Part shown: one piece after another, positions 7,379 through 15,653 of the stretch
How positions within the stretch are numbered: the first letter of the stretch is position 1
Layout: each line of letters opens with the position of its first letter
Assembly (NCBI GenBank): GCA_004556455.1
Contig: SFGY01000004.1
Coordinates: forward strand, 1 to 64,000
DNA length: 64,000 nucleotides
DNA from: Clostridiales bacterium
Lineage (GTDB): Bacteria; Bacillota; Clostridia; Saccharofermentanales; DTU023
Reading direction: 5' to 3'
The notes under the pieces: model-generated
Databases searched by the model: none
What the model saw: only the letters and a program-made list of their open reading frames with translations
Told to the model about the DNA's origin: nothing
Translations under genes and position numbers: made by a program

Positions 7379-8818
7379 ATGGATAAAAATGAGAAAAATG
7401 CTGCCTTAAAAACGGAGCAAACGCCTGTAAAAGGCGTCGACAAGTTCAAGACCAATTTCGGCTTTCTCATGGCCGCCGTGGGTTCTGCGGTTGGCCTCGG
7501 AAATATCTGGGGCTTCCCCTTTAAAACGGGTAAGGGCGGCGGTTTTGCCTTCCTGTTGATCTACCTGATTCTGGTGGTTTTGGTCGGCTATCCTATCCTC
7601 CTTGGCGAGATTTCACTCGGTCGCAAGAGCGGGAAGGGTGCCATCTTCGCTTACAGAGACGCCGATAAACGCTTTACTTTTAATGGCTGGTTTGCAGCTC
7701 TGGCCCCGGTCTTCCTCATTTGCTTCTATGTCACGCTGGGCGGCTATGTCTGCAAGTACATGGTGGCAAATCTGATGGATCTGCTGGGCCTCGGCTGGGG
7801 CGTGGGCGGCAGGGAAAGCGGCGAATTTTTCGGATCCTTTATCAGCAGCGGCACAGAAGCGGTGCTCTTTGGCTTCATCTTTCTGGCCCTGACCACCTTT
7901 ATTGTTCTGCATGGCACAGGCGGCATTGAGAAATTTGCCACCACCGCCATGCCCGCACTTTACGTTATTTTGATTATCCTGGCCATCCGCAGCCTGACGC
8001 TGCCCGGAGCCATGAAGGGCGTGGAATACATGTTCAAGCCCAACTGGGAGGTCTTCAAAGGAAGCGGTTGGATTACTGTACTGGCCTCGGCCGGAGGTCA
8101 GATGTTTTTCTCGCTTTCACTTTCTTCGGGCTGCATGATCAGCTATGGCTCTTACCTGGATAAAAATGAGAATCTTGAGAAAAACGCCAGGCTCATCCCG
8201 ATTTACGACACCTCGGCGGCTCTTCTGGCAGCTCTGGTCGTGCTCCCTGCCGTCTTTGCCTACGGTCTCGAACCTGGCGGCGGCCCTGGCCTGCTCTTCG
8301 TGACCCTGCAGACGGTCTTTAATAAAATGGGCGTTTGGGGCTCGCTCTTCGGCTTTGTCTTTTACTTCCTGGTCTTTATCGCCGCGCTGACGTCTTCCAT
8401 GGGCATGATGGAAGGTACCGTTTCGCCGATGAAGGATCTCATGGAGGCCAAAGGTATCGCCCTGGGACGCACAGGGATCACCCTCATCTTTACGGCGATC
8501 GCGGCTGCCGGGAGCACCCTGATTTCCCTTGATGCTCTGGGCGGAAACCCGGCAATCAAACACATTTTTGGTTTTGGCGACTGGCTCACCACCTTCGACC
8601 TCTTTGCCGAAGGCTTCCTCATGCCCGTGGGCGCTTTCTTCCTCGCTATTCTCTTTGGCTGGATCAAAACAGCCTGGCTGGACGAGGAAATTCAGCTGAG
8701 CAGTGAGTTCAGAAACAAGGCTTTTTTCCATTTCACCCTGAAATGGATTGTGCCGCTTTTCATGGCCTTTGTGCTTATCGGTCAGCTCAATGATTTCTTT
8801 GCCTGGGGTCTCTTCTAA
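7379..8818 (+). CDS. Sodium-dependent neurotransmitter-symporter (NSS/SNF) family transporter
   Basis: A 479-residue LeuT-fold transporter importing an amino acid or related amine with Na+. The N-terminal signature VGSAVGLGNIWGFPFKTGKGGG covers TM1, whose unwound centre binds Na+ and substrate, followed by LLGEISLGRKSGKGAI (TM2). About eleven to twelve hydrophobic segments follow, a common length for bacterial members. ATG 7379 follows GAGGAGG. The substrate cannot be read from sequence; bacterial relatives carry Leu, Trp, Tyr or Met. Its 3' end overlaps that of the convergent membrane protein by 4 bp and no terminator is visible between them. Confidence 0.93.
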   Translation: MDKNEKNAALKTEQTPVKGVDKFKTNFGFLMAAVGSAVGLGNIWGFPFKTGKGGGFAFLLIYLILVVLVGYPILLGEISLGRKSGKGAIFAYRDADKRFTFNGWFAALAPVFLICFYVTLGGYVCKYMVANLMDLLGLGWGVGGRESGEFFGSFISSGTEAVLFGFIFLALTTFIVLHGTGGIEKFATTAMPALYVILIILAIRSLTLPGAMKGVEYMFKPNWEVFKGSGWITVLASAGGQMFFSLSLSSGCMISYGSYLDKNENLEKNARLIPIYDTSAALLAALVVLPAVFAYGLEPGGGPGLLFVTLQTVFNKMGVWGSLFGFVFYFLVFIAALTSSMGMMEGTVSPMKDLMEAKGIALGRTGITLIFTAIAAAGSTLISLDALGGNPAIKHIFGFGDWLTTFDLFAEGFLMPVGAFFLAILFGWIKTAWLDEEIQLSSEFRNKAFFHFTLKWIVPLFMAFVLIGQLNDFFAWGLF

Positions 8819-9870
8819 ACGAACTCCAGTCTCAGCACGTTGAGTAAGCTCAGCACCAGGCCAACGCCCAGAAGAATATGGCCGATCCCTGCAATGCCGG
8901 AGAGGGCGCCATCCGGGAAGGGCAGAGCCTCGGTCACCGTGATCTGGCTCAACCCGCGCACACTCATACTGACTACGGTCAGGGCAAGACCCGAGAGGGT
9001 GAGGTTAAAGGGGCGTTTCAGGCTACTGAGTTCTCCTGCCTGCTCTTTTAAAATGGCATAGAGAACGAGGGGAAAGAGAGTTCCGAGCACCAGCAGATGC
9101 ACGTGCAGGACAGCAAGGGTGGTGTAGACACTGTAATGAAAAGCCCGGGTGACTTCACGGTAAAAGACGCCAGCGGAAAGTCCCAGAATCAGGAAAACAA
9201 AAGAGGTCTTCAGGAGGCTTAGAGCCGTAAAGTCCCGGATGAAGTAATGGTAGCCGACCAGGACGAGCAAAACATAGGCCACGGTTTTGGGGATCATCAG
9301 GGCGCCAAGCAGAGGCACAAAGCGCGCTCCGATCACTACCGGGAGGTAGAAGAGAAAACTCAGAAAAATGAGCAGAGCAGTGTAGCGGAGGCCTTCCACC
9401 TCCCGCTTCTGCCAGGCCCAGAGAATGAGAAAGAAACCGAGCAGGGCAAAGGGTACGTTCCTCAGGAGACTGAAAGCGTAATTGCCCTCTGTTCCCCAGC
9501 CGTTTTGAGGCAGCAAAACCAGAACAACGCGTAAGGCGACGAGGACAAGAACCAGCGTCTTTTTCCAGGAACTGCTGTCACCGCTGCGCTCACGATAATA
9601 AGCATAGAAGAGCAGGTAGAAAAAGGTCATGCTGAGGCTGGTCACAAATTCACCCCAGGAAAGCAGGGGGAGATAGCGCTCAAAACCCTGGCTGCTGAGA
9701 TGAGCGAGAATCCGGGGAACGAGGTGAAAGGCGTCGCCTGCGCCAAGCAGCACCGCCATAAAACCATAGCGTTTGGCTGAGGGGCTTTCTTCCAGGAGCA
9801 GGCGCAGACCAAGGGCGACAACAAGGCCGAGATAGGCAAGATCAAATAAGGGTTCCATGAGATGAAACAT
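8815..9870 (-). CDS. Polytopic membrane protein with C-terminal DUF2871-like domain
   Basis: A 351-residue membrane protein with about ten hydrophobic segments. The last ~130 residues (SLLKTSFVFLILGLSAGVFYREV, VLHVHLLVLGTLFPLVLY, VRGLSQ, SGIAGIGHILLGVGLVLSLL) match the pattern I recall for DUF2871, a small four-helix membrane family with conserved His in HxHLLVLG and GHIL. The first ~210 residues form a separate set of about seven helices that I do not recognise. Start: GGAGG at 9882 is followed by TTG at 9879 (too close) and ATG at 9870; I prefer 9870. It overlaps the end of the TetR gene and is surely co-transcribed with it, so is the likely regulated target. Function unknown. Confidence 0.75.
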   Translation of the reverse strand: MFHLMEPLFDLAYLGLVVALGLRLLLEESPSAKRYGFMAVLLGAGDAFHLVPRILAHLSSQGFERYLPLLSWGEFVTSLSMTFFYLLFYAYYRERSGDSSSWKKTLVLVLVALRVVLVLLPQNGWGTEGNYAFSLLRNVPFALLGFFLILWAWQKREVEGLRYTALLIFLSFLFYLPVVIGARFVPLLGALMIPKTVAYVLLVLVGYHYFIRDFTALSLLKTSFVFLILGLSAGVFYREVTRAFHYSVYTTLAVLHVHLLVLGTLFPLVLYAILKEQAGELSSLKRPFNLTLSGLALTVVSMSVRGLSQITVTEALPFPDGALSGIAGIGHILLGVGLVLSLLNVLRLEFV

Positions 9871-10438
9871 GGCTTTCAATTCCTCCTTTTATCCACTCCA
9901 GCTGCTGCCGGTAGTGGCTTAAAAATTCTTCACGACTCCAGGACTCCGTGAAAAGGCGCTGCATCAGGGCGTGCACGACAGCGCGGATAAAGCGCAGAAC
10001 TTCGCTCTGGTCCAGAGCAGAAACTTCCTGAAGATCCTCTTGTCGCTTTTGCAGATAAACCCGCCACTCGGCGTCAAGACGGGCGTTCCAGTAAAGAAAA
10101 CGGTTGCGGTAGAGGGAATAATGACGGCTGCTGAAAATTTCATCCGCCAGAGCCTCGCCATAGACTTCCAGAGCCTTCAGAAGATCTTGCCCTGACTCCT
10201 CGTAGACTTTGCGAAAGAGTGTATGAGTCTCGACAATCTCCCTTTCGAGGACGTAAAAATAACTTTCGGTTAAACTATCGAAATACTGGTAAAAACTCCC
10301 CCGGGAAATCCCCAGCGCTTCAACAATGCTCTTCACCGTAGCTTCTGAAAGAGGGTAGCGCTCAAATTCAGCGACCAGGGCGGAAAGCACCGCCGCTTTT
10401 TTCGCTTCGCTCAAATTTTCATAGGTGGCTTTGGGCAC
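9842..10438 (-). CDS. TetR-family transcriptional regulator
   Basis: A 198-residue TetR-type repressor. The N-terminal helix-turn-helix is at about residues 25-48 (SEATVKSIVEALGISRGSFY) followed by QYFDS, the classic end of the DNA-binding domain. The C-terminal ligand-binding part is all helical and of unknown specificity. It begins with GTG 10438, 9 bp after AAGGAG. It is the first gene of a two-gene unit with the DUF2871-type membrane protein, overlapping it by 29 bp. Its promoter carries two copies of a 13-bp palindrome placed to block RNA polymerase, so autorepression is likely. A membrane partner of unknown function makes an envelope-stress or exporter-like role possible (inference). 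Confidence 0.9.
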   Translation of the reverse strand: MPKATYENLSEAKKAAVLSALVAEFERYPLSEATVKSIVEALGISRGSFYQYFDSLTESYFYVLEREIVETHTLFRKVYEESGQDLLKALEVYGEALADEIFSSRHYSLYRNRFLYWNARLDAEWRVYLQKRQEDLQEVSALDQSEVLRFIRAVVHALMQRLFTESWSREEFLSHYRQQLEWIKGGIESHVSSHGTLI

Positions 10439-10471
10439 AGACGACAGCTCCTTTCTGGTCTTTCAGATCCC

Positions 10472-10563
10472 CTGATCTTCGGGATTCCCCTCTGAGCTTT
10501 TGGAATCTCCAGGTATTCTGGATCCCTCTGATCTTCCGGATCTCTCTCGTCTTCCGGATCCTT
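10472..10563 (-). repeat. Degenerate 18-bp tandem repeat in the TetR leader
   Basis: Five units resembling CTGATCTTCCGGATCCCT (as read on the + strand) start at 10472, 10492, 10510, 10528 and 10546. They fill the untranslated leader between the TetR promoter and its start codon. Each unit carries an internal GATC or CCGGATC block. Confidence 0.7.
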
Positions 10564-10570
10564 TCTGGAA

Positions 10571-10614
10571 TGACACAGTGTCATCATCGTAAATGACACG
10601 GTGTCACTTGTCAA
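10571..10614 (-). promoter_or_regulatory. TetR promoter with twin palindromic operators
   Basis: On the minus strand TTGACA (10614-10609), 17-bp spacer and TACGAT (10591-10586). Operator TGACACGGTGTCA (10594-10606) lies inside the spacer; a second copy TGACACAGTGTCA (10571-10583) lies just after the -10 box. Centre-to-centre distance is 23 bp. The placement fits autorepression by the TetR protein encoded next. Confidence 0.85.
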
Positions 10615-10726
10615 GACTTCACATGCATTTATAAAGGCACAGCTTACCGCCGTGGACATCGGGAAAAGGGAGGGGCGTTTTTGTTTATTTCAGCGAAGAT
10701 GCTCAGCTTATTCTGGCCGGATGTGC

Positions 10727-10732
10727 TATAAT
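10727..10732 (+). promoter_or_regulatory. gdhA -10 box
   Basis: TATAAT preceded by GTGC, 52 bp before the gdhA start. The -35 region is poor. Confidence 0.5.
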
Positions 10733-10783
10733 TTCGACAGATTTTGAGACTGTGATGTCTTGGCTGTTGAAGGAGGATAAACG

Positions 10784-12055
10784 ATGGCTAAAGAAAATCT
10801 GAATCCCTTTGAAAGTGCTCAGGCAAAGGTCAAACGTGCTTGTGAAACTCTGGGATACAATAATGACGTGTACACGATGCTCAGTGAACCTCAGCGTGTT
10901 CTGGAAGTGAATATTCCAGTGCGCATGGATGATGGTTCCCTGAAGATTTTCAAGGGCTGGAGAAGCCAGCATAACAACGCAGTTGGACCGTACAAGGGAG
11001 GCATCCGCTTCCATCAGAACGTCAACTACGATGAAGTGCGTGCACTGTCTGTCTGGATGACCTTCAAATGCGGCATCATGAATATTCCTTACGGCGGCGG
11101 CAAGGGCGGCGTGATTGTGAACCCTGCCGAGCTCTCCGCAAGGGAGCTGGAGCAGCTGAGCCGTGGCTATGTCCGCGGAATCTATAAGCTCATCGGCGAG
11201 AAAATCGATGTGCCCGCTCCGGATGTCGGGACCGATTATCGCATCATGAGCTGGATGCTCGACGAATATATTAAGCTGACCGGCGACAGCGCCTGCCTCG
11301 GCGTCTTCACGGGCAAAAACCCGAAATGGGGCGGCTCTCTCGGCCGTAGCGAATCCACGGGCTATGGCATCTATCTGGTCGCCAAATTTGCCGCTGAAAA
11401 ACTCGGCATCGACATGAACAAAGCCAGAGTGGCAGTCCAGGGCTTCGGCAATGCTGGTCGCTTCACCGTGAAAAACATGGAGAAGAATGGCGCCAAGGTT
11501 GTCGCTATTGCAGAGTGGACCAAAAAAGATGGCACCTATGCCATTTACAAAGAAGACGGTCTGGATTTTGACGCCATGGTCGATTACATGGCCGCTCATG
11601 AACATAGCCTGATCGGCTTCCCCGGTTCCAAAACCATCAGCATTGATGAGTTCTGGAGCATGAACGTGGATATTGTTGTTCCGGCCGCGCTGGAAAACTC
11701 CATCACCGAAGAGGTTGCTGAAAAACTGAATTGCAAGATGGTCGCAGAAGCTGCCAACGGCCCGACGACCCCCGGCGCTGATGAAGTTCTGAAGAGAAGA
11801 GGCATCATCCTCACTCCGGATATCCTCACCAATGCCGGCGGCGTGACAGTCTCCTACTTCGAGTGGGTGCAGAACGTTCAGGGCTATTACTGGAGTGAAG
11901 AGGAAGTCTTCAAGAGACAGGAAGAGTCCATGAGAATCGCCTTCAACAACATCTGGAACCTTGCTGAAGAGAAAAAGGTCACCGTCAGAGAAGCGGCTTA
12001 CCTCGTCTCCGTCAAGAGAATTTACGAAGCCATGCAGCTGAGAGGCTGGGTTTAA
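10784..12055 (+). CDS. gdhA: Glutamate dehydrogenase (Glu/Leu/Phe/Val family)
   Basis: A 423-residue hexameric-type amino acid dehydrogenase that interconverts glutamate with 2-oxoglutarate and ammonia using NAD(P). Visible elements: KGGIRFH and the catalytic-lysine segment FKCGIMNIPYGGGKGG near residues 85-110, PAPDVGTD, a Rossmann motif GFGNAGRF near residue 220, and AEAANGPTTPGAD. Length is that of the catabolic, mainly NAD-linked type rather than the ~450-residue NADP type, but cofactor use is not certain. ATG 10784 follows AAGGAGG. It is monocistronic, with a -10 box at 10727 and a perfect terminator at 12137. In this organism it could release or assimilate the ammonia produced by purine breakdown (inference). 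Confidence 0.95.
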   Translation: MAKENLNPFESAQAKVKRACETLGYNNDVYTMLSEPQRVLEVNIPVRMDDGSLKIFKGWRSQHNNAVGPYKGGIRFHQNVNYDEVRALSVWMTFKCGIMNIPYGGGKGGVIVNPAELSARELEQLSRGYVRGIYKLIGEKIDVPAPDVGTDYRIMSWMLDEYIKLTGDSACLGVFTGKNPKWGGSLGRSESTGYGIYLVAKFAAEKLGIDMNKARVAVQGFGNAGRFTVKNMEKNGAKVVAIAEWTKKDGTYAIYKEDGLDFDAMVDYMAAHEHSLIGFPGSKTISIDEFWSMNVDIVVPAALENSITEEVAEKLNCKMVAEAANGPTTPGADEVLKRRGIILTPDILTNAGGVTVSYFEWVQNVQGYYWSEEEVFKRQEESMRIAFNNIWNLAEEKKVTVREAAYLVSVKRIYEAMQLRGWV

Positions 12056-12136
12056 GTCTCTGAGCAACTGACTTAGGCCAAGACAGCGTAAAGCCGGTCT
12101 TTGGGCTGAGCTTCTCTAAGATGAGAGCATTTTCTG

Positions 12137-12164
12137 GTGCCGCGGCAAACGCCGCGGCACTTTT
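12137..12164 (+). terminator. gdhA terminator
   Basis: Perfect 10-bp stem GTGCCGCGGC/GCCGCGGCAC with an AAAC loop, followed by TTTT. Confidence 0.9.
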
Positions 12165-12310
12165 CTGTTAAAATCTAAGTCAGCACAGTTCAGGTACTGC
12201 TCTCCGTGGTTCGGAAGGCCTGAAGGGCGAGCGAGGCAGCGGAGCGAACATTTAGCAAGGTTTATTGCGCACCTTACAGAGAGGCACATGGTGAGGTTTA
12301 TAGTGAAACT

Positions 12311-12955
12311 ATGACGAAACAATTGACCCTGATTTCTCCTGAAACTTATCTGAGCAGTACCTGGTCCGGAGGCGGCACAACGCAGCTTTGTCTACTTCCT
12401 GCGGGTGCTTCTTATGCTGAGCGGAATTTTGATCTGCGCATCAGCTCTGCTACGGTTGAGATTGAGGAGAGTGTTTTTTCAGATCTTAGAGGCTACTCCC
12501 GCATTATTGCTCCCCTGGAAGGTTCTTTTGACCTGCAGCATCCTGATCGTAAGGGGCTGCAGCATTTTCATCTGGAACGATATCAGCTGCATGCCTTTGA
12601 CGGCGGAGAAAAGACCCTCTGCCGGGGCAGGGGACGTGATTTTAATGTCATTTTCCGCCATGGCCTGGACGTGAAGGTCATGCGACTTGACCCCGGAGAA
12701 GAGCCTCTTTCATTAGACCTATCTGCTGCTGCTTTGGCTGGAGCAGGAGCCACAGAAGCAGATTTAGCTGCATCCGGGGCAAAAAAAATCTATCTTTTCT
12801 TTCCCGAAGCCACGAGATTCGAAGTTGAGGGAGAAGCTGGGAAGGCCCCGGCGCTGACGCTCTGGCAGTTTATGAGCCAGGAGTGTGAGGAGAAGGGCAT
12901 AAAGCTCAGCGCGCCGGCCTATTTAATCATGATGTCAGCATGTAAGGATGAGTAA
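12311..12955 (+). CDS. HutD/Ves-family cupin-like protein
   Basis: A 214-residue protein of the HutD (Ves) family. The characteristic opening is visible: a short strand, then STWSGGGTTQLCLLPAG, FDLRISSATVEIEESVFSDL, GYSRIIAPLEGSFDL and a later RDFNVI. The family has a bicupin fold; HutD is encoded with histidine-utilisation genes in pseudomonads and has been proposed to govern pathway flux, while E. coli Ves is linked to cold stress. No hut gene is next to it here. The start lacks a strong ribosome binding site (GTGAGG 17 bp upstream). The last codons overlap the following MATE gene by 8 bp, so the two are translationally coupled. Confidence 0.85.
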   Translation: MTKQLTLISPETYLSSTWSGGGTTQLCLLPAGASYAERNFDLRISSATVEIEESVFSDLRGYSRIIAPLEGSFDLQHPDRKGLQHFHLERYQLHAFDGGEKTLCRGRGRDFNVIFRHGLDVKVMRLDPGEEPLSLDLSAAALAGAGATEADLAASGAKKIYLFFPEATRFEVEGEAGKAPALTLWQFMSQECEEKGIKLSAPAYLIMMSACKDE

Positions 12956-14423
12956 GCAGAAAACACAAACCGAATATTCTCCTAAGGAAGAAAACCCGCT
13001 GACGACGGAGCTTGAGCCACAGACGGCAGAGTCAAATGCTCGGCCAGCTGAAGGCGAGAATCTGCACGGAGCGTTTGACCAGGGGACAGTTCATGAAAAT
13101 ATCATGAGCCTGGCGCGTCCCATGCTGCTTGCCCAGCTTGTCGGCGTTCTTTATAACCTGGTCGACCGCATGTTTATCGGACATCTTCCTGAGGTGAGCG
13201 CTTACGCGCTGACCGGGATCGGCGTTGTTTTTCCGCTGATTACCATGAGCAACGCTTTTGCCAACTGGAGTGGGCAGGGAGGTGCGACACTCTTCTCGAT
13301 TGCCCGTGGAGAAGGGGACCAACGTCGGGCGCAGCTGATTCAGGGCAACGCCTATTTTTTACAGTTGCTTTTCTCTCTGGGCCTCATGGTCACTCTCTCC
13401 ATCTTTGAAGCTCCTCTGCTGAATTTTTGCGGCGTGAGCCCTCAGACCTATGAATTCGCAGCCGACTACCTCCGCATTTATCTTTGGGGAACACCTTTTC
13501 AGCTCATCAGCCTGGGCATGAATCCCTTTATCTCCGCGCAGGGTTTCGGGCGCACGGCCATGTTTTCCGTGATGATCGGTGCCCTTTCAAATCTTATCCT
13601 GGATCCTCTTTTTATTTTTGGCTTTGGACTTGGTATCCGTGGAGCTGCTCTCGCTACGGTTCTTTCGCAGCTGGCCTCAGGGATTTGGACCTTGTCTTTT
13701 CTCATGGGAAAACGTGCGCTCCTGAAACTGGAAAACTGGAGCATTCGTCCTTATGCAACTCATTGCCGGGAGATCCTGCAAATCGGTTTTGCCAATTTTG
13801 TCTTTCAGGCGACCACCTCGACCACCCAGGCCGTCAGCAACTCTGTTCTCCTCAGTACCGGCGGCGATCTGCATGTGGCGATTATGACGGTGATTGCCAG
13901 CCTGCGGCAGATTTTTTCGCTGCCCACGCAGGCCATGACCAATGCGGCGAAACCGGTGCTGTCATTTAACTATGGAGCTAAAAAATATCCCCGGGTGATT
14001 GAGTGCATTTTCTGGATGCTCCGGCGCACGGGCTTTATTAACCTGACCGCGGGCCTCTTGCTCTGCCTCTTTCCAGCGCCCTTTATGCGCCTTTTTACGG
14101 CATCGCCTGAAATTATTGCCGAAGGCGTGCTGCCCATGCGGCTTTATTTCTGCTGCTTTTTCTTCATGAGCCTTCAGACCAGCGGGCAATCGACCTTCAC
14201 CGCCCTGGGACTGGCCAAAGAGGCGACCTTTTTCTCGCTTTTGCGAAAAATGTTCCTTTTGCTTCCGCTCACCATCTTATTGCCGCGTTGTCCTTTCCTG
14301 GGGGTTCAGGGGGTGTATCTCGCGGAGTCCCTCTCTCAGCTCATTGGCGGTACGGCCTGCTTTGCGACCATGTGGTGGCGGGCCGGTAAGCGCCTGCAGC
14401 AGGGGATAGATCTGAGAAGCTGA
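12948..14423 (+). CDS. MATE-family efflux protein
   Basis: A second MATE exporter, 491 residues, not closely similar to the one at 5740. It has a hydrophilic N-terminal tail of ~45 residues, then MSLARPMLLAQLVGVLYNLVDRMFIGHLP (TM1 and the loop typical of this family), GGATLFSIARGEGD, and ISAQGFGRTAMFSV with LDPLFIFGFGLGIRGAALATV. Twelve membrane segments are predicted. It begins inside the hutD-like gene and forms a two-gene unit with it. The substrate is unknown. The following 190 bp hold no gene that I can support. Confidence 0.92.
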   Translation: MSKQKTQTEYSPKEENPLTTELEPQTAESNARPAEGENLHGAFDQGTVHENIMSLARPMLLAQLVGVLYNLVDRMFIGHLPEVSAYALTGIGVVFPLITMSNAFANWSGQGGATLFSIARGEGDQRRAQLIQGNAYFLQLLFSLGLMVTLSIFEAPLLNFCGVSPQTYEFAADYLRIYLWGTPFQLISLGMNPFISAQGFGRTAMFSVMIGALSNLILDPLFIFGFGLGIRGAALATVLSQLASGIWTLSFLMGKRALLKLENWSIRPYATHCREILQIGFANFVFQATTSTTQAVSNSVLLSTGGDLHVAIMTVIASLRQIFSLPTQAMTNAAKPVLSFNYGAKKYPRVIECIFWMLRRTGFINLTAGLLLCLFPAPFMRLFTASPEIIAEGVLPMRLYFCCFFFMSLQTSGQSTFTALGLAKEATFFSLLRKMFLLLPLTILLPRCPFLGVQGVYLAESLSQLIGGTACFATMWWRAGKRLQQGIDLRS

Positions 14424-14502
14424 AAGAGCTCTTCCGCCGCAGATTTGAATACAGTCTCGCCGGTAAGCAGATGTGCAAGGCGACCTGTTCGGCAGAAAAC
14501 AT

Positions 14503-14527
14503 TAAGAAAAGCGGAGCAGAACTCCGC
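14503..14527 (-). terminator. Candidate terminator of the DUF1461 gene
   Basis: GCGGAG/CTCCGC stem with a five-base loop (14511-14527); on the minus strand it is followed by TTTTCTT. It lies about 90 bp downstream of the stop. Confidence 0.5.
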
Positions 14528-14616
14528 GACGCAGCCTTACTTTGCCAACAGCGACTGCAGCTTGACTATGCCAGTTGTGATTTTCAGCACATTTTGCTGA
14601 TGACCTATCTTCAAGA

Positions 14617-15270
14617 TCAGGACTTTCTGAAGCCGACCTTCACATGCAGTAGACCGTATTGCAGCACAGCCGCCAGGATTAGCAGGATCAGCAGAAGGCC
14701 TCCCATGGCGGCAAAAAAACTCGAGGGAAGATAGAGAATGACAGGATCTCTGGCCGGGTCGAAGAGCCAGAAGTCGTTGCGGAAAAAAAGCCTGTGAAAA
14801 GCAATAAAGCTCTTTTCAAAATTGATGAGCATGGCGCTGCCAATGAGCAGAGGGAAAAACAGGCAAAAACCCGCGCTGCATTTTAGGGCCAGCAGATCTT
14901 TTCTTTTAATAAAGAGAAGGTAAGCTAAAGGGAGAGCCAGGCCGAGGGCGGGAAGGGCGAGTTTGAAAAGTCCCTGGACGAGTGCTCGCACATCAGCAAA
15001 GTGTACGCGTCCCTCTTCCGACATGGGCAGTTTAATGAAAGTTAGTTCGCCGGGCTGCGGCTGCATAAGGTAGTCCACCATGCGGCTGTAATTTTCGTGA
15101 ATCTCTTCGTCATTGAGCTCGTATAGATTTACACTGTCTTGTGCAAAAGGCGGATAGAGGCCTTTCAGCGAGAGTACGCCGAAAAGCAGAAAACAAAAGA
15201 TGAGGGTGGTGATAAGCAGGCCCAGCAGGCCGGATATAAAAACTCTGCCAAAGCCTCTCCCGGGCAGCAT
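14617..15270 (-). CDS. TIGR01906/DUF1461-family integral membrane protein
   Basis: A 217-residue membrane protein with about five hydrophobic segments. Family hallmarks are HENYSRMVDYLMQP, the extracytoplasmic LPMSEEGRVHFADVRAL, and FHRLFFRNDFWLFDPARDPV followed by YLPSSFF. These match the TIGR01906 (DUF1461) family of unknown function found in Firmicutes. An upstream in-frame ATG at 15312 lies only 6 bp from a TATAAT (15324-15319, minus strand), so translation from it would need a nearly leaderless mRNA. The ATG at 15270 follows AGAGGG with proper spacing and gives a ~40-nt leader, so I use it. The gene is transcribed divergently from clpB. Confidence 0.85.
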   Translation of the reverse strand: MLPGRGFGRVFISGLLGLLITTLIFCFLLFGVLSLKGLYPPFAQDSVNLYELNDEEIHENYSRMVDYLMQPQPGELTFIKLPMSEEGRVHFADVRALVQGLFKLALPALGLALPLAYLLFIKRKDLLALKCSAGFCLFFPLLIGSAMLINFEKSFIAFHRLFFRNDFWLFDPARDPVILYLPSSFFAAMGGLLLILLILAAVLQYGLLHVKVGFRKS

Positions 15271-15318
15271 TCGGAGCCCTCTGCTTGTATATTTTGTACC
15301 TTCTGTATACATATTTCT

Positions 15319-15324
15319 ATTATA
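15319..15324 (-). promoter_or_regulatory. -10 box of the DUF1461 gene
   Basis: TATAAT on the minus strand, 48 bp before the preferred start codon. No good -35 is visible. Confidence 0.5.
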
Positions 15325-15426
15325 ACAAAAAGCTCAGCCCACCCCCAGAAGCTCAGCACTCCCACATTGTTCATAAAACTTTTGCTTTTACTTCACTTTA
15401 TTGGGCTGATTTTTTGGCTGAGATTC

Positions 15427-15471
15427 TTGCACTTTTTTTGTCTTGCGTTATAATAGTCAAAGAAAGTCAAA
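15427..15471 (+). promoter_or_regulatory. clpB promoter with CtsR box
   Basis: TTGCAC (15427-15432), 16-bp spacer, TATAAT (15449-15454), followed directly by AGTCAAAGAAAGTCAAA (15455-15471). That is a full match to the CtsR heptad repeat (R)GTCAAA-NAN-(R)GTCAAA. No CIRCE element is present. The ~170-nt leader that follows is AT-rich with many TCGA blocks and holds no gene. Confidence 0.9.
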
Positions 15472-15653
15472 CGACAATTTAATCGATTTTAATTGCATAA
15501 AGTGATTCAATCGATAAACCGTTAAATTGAGATAAAGAGAAAGCGGAACATCGAAGAGACTGAAACATCGAAACAATTGAAAAAACAAATAAAAACAATG
15601 AATTCGATACTATCGAAAAGATTAAAACATATAGAAAAATGAGGACTTAAATC

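Noticed and set aside
10411..10659. 82-codon minus-strand frame rich in ERDPED repeats
   Set aside because: It is the 18-bp repeat leader of the TetR gene read in one frame; it overlaps the promoter, operators and TetR start.
10703..12067. 454-codon open frame antisense to gdhA
   Set aside because: It is the mirror of a strongly supported gene, has no ribosome binding site and no family pattern; long antisense frames are expected at this GC content and codon bias.
14471..14734. 87-codon plus-strand frame downstream of the second MATE gene
   Set aside because: Overlaps the DUF1461 gene antisense and has no family pattern.
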